Shown one piece after another: positions 1 through 3,980 of a stretch of 6,131 bases of DNA (within the stretch, counting starts at the first letter, position 1; each line of letters opens with the position of its first letter). The notes beneath the pieces were generated by a model, which saw only the letters and a program-made list of their open reading frames with translations, was not told where the DNA came from and ran no database searches. The position numbers and the translations under genes are program-made. Where the stretch lies: NCBI GenBank assembly GCA_030667885.1, contig DAOUVA010000288.1:1-6131 (forward strand), given 5' to 3'. Origin of the DNA: Phycisphaerae bacterium (GTDB taxonomy: Bacteria; Planctomycetota; Phycisphaerae; Sedimentisphaerales; Anaerobacaceae).

Positions 1-711
1 GACATTATCACGGACAATGTTCCCATAAGAGCCGAACTTGATTTCAATACCATCGTTTCCACCGTTGCTCGTACCGCGCGTGTGATGAATATAGTTCCCT
101 TCAAAAAGCGAATTGGTCGTACGGCATGAGCCATCGTGACAACCGATATACATGCCTTCTCCTTCTGTACGGCGTGTCTTGCTCTGACCGGTATGATGAA
201 TGTGATTTTTCCTGATAATAAAGGCATCACAGTCTCCGCTGTTCATTGTCAAAGCGTTATTGCCGGTCTGAAAGATTTCACATTCTTCAAACGTAATATG
301 GTGGCCCCGAATAAATCGTACTCCTGAGCTGCCGCCCTTAAAATGTATCCCACGAACAATCAGATGCGAGCAATCGATAAACTCGATGTTATTATATTTG
401 TCTATGTTATCAGCGGGACGTGTAAGCATTGGTTGCTGCCCGTTTGCCGCCCTGATAACGATTGGTTTTGCGGCTGAGCCTGTAACCGAAACAGCCCGGC
501 GGGCACTTTGCGAATAAATGCCTCCATGCAAAATCAATTCATCGCCGGGCTTGAGAGAATTTGCGATAGTTTCAAATTCCTCCTGAGAGTCAACAGTCGC
601 CGGATAAATTTCAAAGACGGCTCCCAGGCAGTTCTCGCGGACAAATCCATTGGCGAAAATAACGGCCAACAGAAAAAGTAAAAAGATTTTTCGAACGCCT
701 TTTTTTTCCAT
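1..711 (-). CDS. Secreted right-handed parallel beta-helix protein, possible polysaccharide lyase or hydrolase (3' end missing)
   Basis: An open frame of 237 codons runs without a stop from an ATG at 711-709 off the left edge, so the C-terminus is missing. The N-terminus has a Sec-type signal peptide: basic residues (MEKKGVRK) followed by a hydrophobic core at about residues 9-20. After it come PGDELILHGGIY (55-66), typical of the first coil of beta-helix polysaccharide lyases and related proteins, and then short recurring coils ending in N-x-I/F patterns (HLIVRGIHFKG, HHITFEECEIF, AFIIRKNHIHHTG, SLFEGNYIHHTRG, GNIVRDNV). The motifs EGEGMYIG (183-190) and NDGIEIKFGS (219-228) probably line the substrate groove. 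The fold is clear but the exact lyase or hydrolase family is not, so the substrate is unknown. It starts 31 bases after the oxidoreductase stop and lacks a good Shine-Dalgarno, so it is probably the last visible gene of the minus-strand operon. An A8 run lies in codons 2-5. Confidence 0.85.
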   Translation of the reverse strand, partial: MEKKGVRKIFLLFLLAVIFANGFVRENCLGAVFEIYPATVDSQEEFETIANSLKPGDELILHGGIYSQSARRAVSVTGSAAKPIVIRAANGQQPMLTRPADNIDKYNNIEFIDCSHLIVRGIHFKGGSSGVRFIRGHHITFEECEIFQTGNNALTMNSGDCDAFIIRKNHIHHTGQSKTRRTEGEGMYIGCHDGSCRTTNSLFEGNYIHHTRGTSNGGNDGIEIKFGSYGNIVRDNV

Positions 712-742
712 TTTGCAAACCCAATAGTAAAAGAATTGTTTT

Positions 743-2089
743 TTACAAAGTCCAGCCTTCTCGATACTGTGTCCGGACATACTTGTTGGCCTCGGGCAAA
801 TTTTTTACTTTCATATTGTCAGCGTCCCATTCGATTCTGGCATCAACCCGCTTAGCTATATTTCCCAGAAGGCATATTTCCGTCAGAAGCCCCGAATACT
901 CGAAATCCGCCCCCGCCTGCCTCCCCGCCTTGCAGGCACGCACCCAATCCTGCTCATGTGAGCCATTCACCCTTGGGATGGTCCTTTCGGGCATCTTATA
1001 CGCTTTCATTCTGCTTTCAGGTATCAGACGCGGATCTTCCCCGTAAACACCGGCAACGAGTTTACCTTTACTTCCTTTGAACAGTGTACCGCCTTCGGCA
1101 TGGCCCATACGCCTGCCGTCTTCCAGCTCCTTCGGCCTGGGCGGGCGAACACCTTCATACCATGTCAGCTTAACCGGAGGCAAATCACCCCGGGCGCCGA
1201 ATCGATAAGTTACAATAGATGCCAGCGGATGCGTATCGGGATTCAAATCCAGCGATGTCGCCTCCACACTCCTCGGATGCCCCAGCTTCAGCGCCGAAAC
1301 AACAGGGTCCAATGTATGAGCACCACGGTCACCCATCATTCCGCATCCGAAATCCCACCAGCAGCGCCAGACAGCCGGATGGTACGCCGGATGATAAGGC
1401 CGCTCAGGCGCCGGTCCCAGCCAAAGGTCCCAATCCAGCGTAGAGGGCACAGGCGGCGTTTCCTTCGGTCGCCGGCTCCACTTAGAACTCCACCCCGCAT
1501 GACCAAATGGATAATAGGACAAACTGCACCAGGCATCAACCTGTCGCACCTCACCAATAGCTCCATCAGAAATCCACTCCGAAATAAGCCGAATGCCCTC
1601 GCCCGAATGTCCCTGTATTCCCATCTGCGTGGTAACGGAATTCTCCCTCGCCGCTTTGGCCAGCATACGTGATTCGTAAACATCGTGCGTTAGCGGCTTC
1701 TGGCAATAAACGTGCTTTTTCCTTCGCATCGCTTCCATGCTGATAACCGCGTGAGTATGGTCCGGAGTGGCAATCATTACAGCATCGATGTCTCTCTGTT
1801 TATCTAACATTTTCCTGAAATCAGTATATATCTTTGCCTTCGGATAGCGTTCGAATGTTTTTGCTGCGTATTCATGATCCACATCGCACAAGGCCACGAT
1901 ATTTTCGCTCTCAAGCTGCCGCAGATTACTCCCGCCCATACCACCGATACCAATACCGGCGATATTGAGTTTCTCACTGGCTGAAGTATGCCCCTGTCCT
2001 CCCAGAACCTGCCTCGGCACAATCGTAATCGCAGCGGCTTTTGCAGTTGCCGTAAGAAACCGGCGTCTATTGATATGCTTTCTTAACAT
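743..2089 (-). CDS. Tat-exported Gfo/Idh/MocA family NAD(P)-dependent oxidoreductase
   Basis: This 448-residue protein is of normal length for exported members of the family, which oxidise, reduce or epimerise sugars and sugar alcohols with NAD(P). The N-terminus is a twin-arginine signal (N-RRR-FL at 7-12, then an alanine-rich core), so it should be exported folded with its cofactor bound. The Rossmann domain shows GIGIGGMG (45-52), the acidic end of strand 2 (CDVD, 68-71), IATPDHTHA (106-114) and Q-K-P at 130-132, where most relatives have E-K-P. The C-terminal domain carries WWDFGCGMMGDRGAHTLD (244-261), a hallmark of the planctomycete/Bacteroidetes exported subgroup; H258 and D261 are likely active-site residues. 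Its start has a good Shine-Dalgarno (AGGAG at 2102-2098). It lies 51 bases after the cytochrome gene and 31 before the beta-helix gene, which suggests action on a sugar released outside the cytoplasm. The substrate cannot be read from sequence; GH109-type glycosidase activity is possible but no clear GH109 signature is seen. Confidence 0.93.
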   Translation of the reverse strand: MLRKHINRRRFLTATAKAAAITIVPRQVLGGQGHTSASEKLNIAGIGIGGMGGSNLRQLESENIVALCDVDHEYAAKTFERYPKAKIYTDFRKMLDKQRDIDAVMIATPDHTHAVISMEAMRRKKHVYCQKPLTHDVYESRMLAKAARENSVTTQMGIQGHSGEGIRLISEWISDGAIGEVRQVDAWCSLSYYPFGHAGWSSKWSRRPKETPPVPSTLDWDLWLGPAPERPYHPAYHPAVWRCWWDFGCGMMGDRGAHTLDPVVSALKLGHPRSVEATSLDLNPDTHPLASIVTYRFGARGDLPPVKLTWYEGVRPPRPKELEDGRRMGHAEGGTLFKGSKGKLVAGVYGEDPRLIPESRMKAYKMPERTIPRVNGSHEQDWVRACKAGRQAGADFEYSGLLTEICLLGNIAKRVDARIEWDADNMKVKNLPEANKYVRTQYREGWTL

Positions 2090-2097
2090 CGAAATTT

Positions 2098-2102
2098 CTC
2101 CT
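2098..2102 (-). promoter_or_regulatory. Ribosome binding site of the Gfo/Idh oxidoreductase
   Basis: The minus strand reads TTAGGAG, then 8 bases to the ATG at 2089. This supports that start, which also begins the complete twin-arginine signal. The 51-base gap (2090-2140) shows no strong terminator, so transcription from the cytochrome gene probably continues through. Confidence 0.7.
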
Positions 2103-2140
2103 AATAAGTAACTTTTCTAAAAAGGAACATGTCGTAATAA

Positions 2141-2944
2141 TCAGACAGATTGCTCATTCCCTTTGTTCATGTGCTCATCGGCTAAAGAAGAGTGACAACT
2201 GTTACACTCCATCTTGCCGCGGGTGTTCTGCAGCTTACTTCCTTTCGTATGGCATGGCATGCACTGCCTTGTCTTTTCATCATGCTGTAGAGCGGCTGAA
2301 AATCGAGAAGCAAAATGAGCATTAAGAATTTCGACCGTCTTTTTTGCTGTATCGGCGCTCAGACGTTTACATCGTTCCTTTTGTGGATTAGTGAAAGTCT
2401 TGTGGCCTGAGACTTTGCACCACCTGGTACAAGAAACATGACAGAGAACAGAACTTGAAACAGACCTGGCGATTTCTATGTTAAGGGCCGGTTTTTGCGG
2501 AACATAGACCGGCAGCTCGGTCTGCTGATACCACAGGAACAGTTCATCGACAAGTTGCTTTATCTCATCTTCTTTTTTGACAAACAGGCCGACAAGAGCG
2601 GCAGAACCATTGACTGCTCCACAAAGTGAACCCCAGCCGGCCACCCCGCCGGCACCGTATATCATCATATTAACAGGAAAGGACCTGTAGGGTTCGCCGT
2701 ATTTGTCGGCTAACTGGGATGTTACCGACTTAAAAGTGGCATACATGCAGTAGCCTTTTTTGTAATTGGAGTATGCTCTTTGTGCAGTTATATCCGGGTC
2801 CAATTCGGCATATCTCCAGGGGAAAACTGGTTTTGGGGTTCCATCTTGAAAGGAACCCATCCCCTCCATCGCACAGGAAGAAAGAGCACATGAACCAGCC
2901 GCGATACCAACGGCTCCCAATACTTCTCTTCTGGTAAGTGTCAT
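2141..2944 (-). CDS. Tat-exported diheme cytochrome, C_GCAxxG_C_C / split-Soret cytochrome c type
   Basis: This 267-residue protein has two c-type heme sites near the C-terminus: CMPCH (228-232) and CNSCH (247-251). The N-terminus is a twin-arginine signal (T-RR-E-VLG, 4-10) and is followed by LSSC (21-24), a possible lipobox, so it may be a membrane-anchored lipoprotein. The middle contains GYCMY (C66), LCGAVNGSA (C108-A115), the CGAxxG signature of C_GCAxxG_C_C redox proteins, and a cysteine group CHVSCTRWC (C168, C172, C176), with C192 further on. In Desulfovibrio split-Soret cytochrome c a similar arrangement combines two hemes with an extra iron centre; here the same cysteines could hold an iron-sulfur site (inference). 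It should act outside the cytoplasm in electron transfer, with unknown partners. Its ATG overlaps the stop of the DUF3047-like gene (ATGA), implying translational coupling. The family assignment rests on motif recognition, not on a search. Confidence 0.88.
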   Translation of the reverse strand: MTLTRREVLGAVGIAAGSCALSSCAMEGMGSFQDGTPKPVFPWRYAELDPDITAQRAYSNYKKGYCMYATFKSVTSQLADKYGEPYRSFPVNMMIYGAGGVAGWGSLCGAVNGSAALVGLFVKKEDEIKQLVDELFLWYQQTELPVYVPQKPALNIEIARSVSSSVLCHVSCTRWCKVSGHKTFTNPQKERCKRLSADTAKKTVEILNAHFASRFSAALQHDEKTRQCMPCHTKGSKLQNTRGKMECNSCHSSLADEHMNKGNEQSV

Positions 2945-3705
2945 TTTTCTTTTCTCCTTTTCGGATTTAACCGAATGTCCTTAATGGTCACCTGATACTC
3001 AGATTTTGTGTGGTCACCATCACAAATAATGCACAAAGCCAGGACCTCGCAAGGCTCCTTAAATTCAGCTTTTAGTGTAAAATCTCCGGGTGTGCCCTTT
3101 ATGCAGGCTATCTGCTCCCGAAGCAGTCCTTTACCGATGGGATGAATTCGTTCTTTCCACTTAGGCGGAGGGTCGTTTGCAAGATTCAAAAAACAAACAT
3201 GATCGAGACCCTGCGATTTCGGTGCCTGCTCAAACAAATGCTTTACCAGTTCCGGAGCAAAGAGCTTCTCTATTGGATTAAGCCTTTTTTTCCCCGCTAT
3301 GACCAATCCGAGCCGAATCGCAAAATCATCCGCCTTCTTATCGCCCTGCCTTTTCCCTTCCGGAATCCGAGGCAAGCCGGTAACTGCCCCCTGTAAAACG
3401 ACACTATGAACCTGTGTTTGACTTTCGAGGCCATAGACAAGAAGGTTGGCCGAGCACTTTACTTTGATATGAAGGCCGTGTTCATCACAGACCACCTTGT
3501 TCGGCAACCTGTTCTTAAATCGTAAAACTTTCCAGCCTTGTCCCTGATCGTCAGTGTCTTTGCAAAGTTTCAAAGGAATCCGCAGCATTTGTCCGTTTTC
3601 TTTGTCGTCAAAACTATCCGACAGGGTAGGCACAGCAGGCAATAACATTATCACAGCGAGTATGAATAGACCACGGTGTCTCAAAGCATGACTTATATGT
3701 TCCAT
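2941..3705 (-). CDS. Exported DUF3047-like protein of unknown function
   Basis: The protein has 254 residues. A Sec-type signal peptide or N-terminal anchor is visible: basic residues LRHRG, then a hydrophobic stretch at about 12-27. The remainder reads as a single beta-rich domain. Several segments match my recollection of the DUF3047 pattern in order: GWKVLRFKN (57-65), a SAN/LLVYGLES strand (85-94), ADDFAIRLGLVI (125-136) and the end CDGDHTKSEYQVTIKDIRL (228-246), which resembles the family's D-x-D-N-T ... GDI ending. There are eight cysteines (48, 73, 84, 171, 201, 219, 225, 228), which is many for such a protein and compatible with disulfides or metal binding. No catalytic function is known to me. 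It is the first gene of the minus-strand set and overlaps the cytochrome gene, so a role linked to that cytochrome is a reasonable inference. The start is supported by AAGGG 8 bases upstream. Confidence 0.8.
   Translation of the reverse strand: MEHISHALRHRGLFILAVIMLLPAVPTLSDSFDDKENGQMLRIPLKLCKDTDDQGQGWKVLRFKNRLPNKVVCDEHGLHIKVKCSANLLVYGLESQTQVHSVVLQGAVTGLPRIPEGKRQGDKKADDFAIRLGLVIAGKKRLNPIEKLFAPELVKHLFEQAPKSQGLDHVCFLNLANDPPPKWKERIHPIGKGLLREQIACIKGTPGDFTLKAEFKEPCEVLALCIICDGDHTKSEYQVTIKDIRLNPKRRKEK
2954..2959 (-). promoter_or_regulatory. Ribosome binding site of the cytochrome gene, inside the end of the upstream gene
   Basis: The minus strand reads AAGGAG, then 9 bases to the ATG at 2944. The site lies within the last codons of the DUF3047-like gene (KRRKEK tail), and the two genes overlap by four bases (ATGA, 2944-2941). 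The strong site fixes the cytochrome start and suggests that the two proteins are made together. Confidence 0.8.
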
Positions 3706-3713
3706 AAGTACAT

Positions 3714-3719
3714 CCCTTC
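3714..3719 (-). promoter_or_regulatory. Ribosome binding site of the DUF3047-like gene
   Basis: The minus strand reads GAAGGG, then 8 bases to the ATG at 3705. It is a moderate match to the anti-Shine-Dalgarno sequence. It supports the chosen start, which also gives a well-formed signal peptide. Confidence 0.6.
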
Positions 3720-3801
3720 AGCAGTATATTGCCGGCTCATGGCTTTTAAGCAGCTTCCACGCAGGATGATACAAAAAGCCCGGATTGAACTCTTAAACAA
3801 T

Positions 3802-3830
3802 AATATAGTGTACTTCATAACAAAAAGCAA
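3802..3830 (-). promoter_or_regulatory. Candidate sigma70-type promoter for the minus-strand operon
   Basis: On the minus strand TTGCTT (3830-3825) and TATATT (3807-3802) are separated by 17 bases, in an AT-rich stretch. The -10 element is fair and the -35 matches only its first three bases well. It would start transcription near 3795 and leave a leader of about 90 bases before the DUF3047-like gene. It is offered as the best candidate in the divergent region, not as an established site. Confidence 0.3.
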
Positions 3831-3868
3831 TACGCAGCACTTCAAAAATGAAACCTGTGAGGCTTGCT

Positions 3869-3895
3869 TTGACACGTAACTTTTAGTACTATAAT
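3869..3895 (+). promoter_or_regulatory. Candidate sigma70-type promoter for the glycoside hydrolase gene
   Basis: Both hexamers match consensus exactly: TTGACA at 3869-3874 and TATAAT at 3890-3895. The spacer is 15 bases, two shorter than optimal, which in studied bacteria lowers strength and is often seen where an activator helps. Transcription would begin near 3902, giving a leader of about 79 bases before the ATG at 3981. The palindrome AGTACT (3885-3890) overlaps the end of the spacer. Confidence 0.55.
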
Positions 3896-3932
3896 AGAGT
3901 TAAATCGGAGCGACTCAGACAAGTTGACGATA

Positions 3933-3968
3933 AAGGAGTATTCCCAAAAAATAACCTTTTTACTGGGG
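3933..3968 (+). promoter_or_regulatory. Distal Shine-Dalgarno plus hairpin in the leader of the glycoside hydrolase gene
   Basis: AAGGAG at 3933-3938 is a perfect ribosome-binding core, yet no ATG, GTG or TTG lies at usable distance behind it; the real start at 3981 is 42 bases away. Between them the RNA can form a hairpin: U3942-A3946 pairs with U3964-G3968 (three GC pairs, one AU, one GU), then after a two-base bulge (3962-3963) A3947-A3951 pairs with U3957-U3961, with a five-base loop (UAACC). Folding would shorten the gap from the Shine-Dalgarno to the start to about 15 unpaired bases. The region just before the ATG (3969-3980) has no Shine-Dalgarno of its own. Function is inferred. Confidence 0.45.
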
Positions 3969-3980
3969 CAAGACAAATAA

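Noticed and set aside
1100..1672. A 190-codon plus-strand open frame opposite the Gfo/Idh gene
   Set aside because: It lies entirely antisense to a gene with clear family motifs. Its translation is rich in Pro/Arg/Ser with no recognisable domain, as expected from the opposite strand of a coding region.
2108..2125. A small inverted repeat CTTTT/AAAAG between the cytochrome and oxidoreductase genes, considered as a terminator
   Set aside because: The stem is only about five AT-rich pairs with a two-base loop and no GC core, too weak for an intrinsic terminator.
3676..3879. Short open frames on both strands in the divergent intergenic region (3676-3879 plus, 3693-3875 minus, 3842-4066 minus)
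   Set aside because: They overlap each other, the promoter candidates or flanking gene starts. They have no Shine-Dalgarno or domain, and their hydrophobic look follows from AT-rich DNA.
3924..3952. A second possible promoter using TTGACG at 3924-3929
   Set aside because: At 17 bases the -10 position reads AAAAAT, a poor match. The stretch is better explained by the Shine-Dalgarno and hairpin in the leader.
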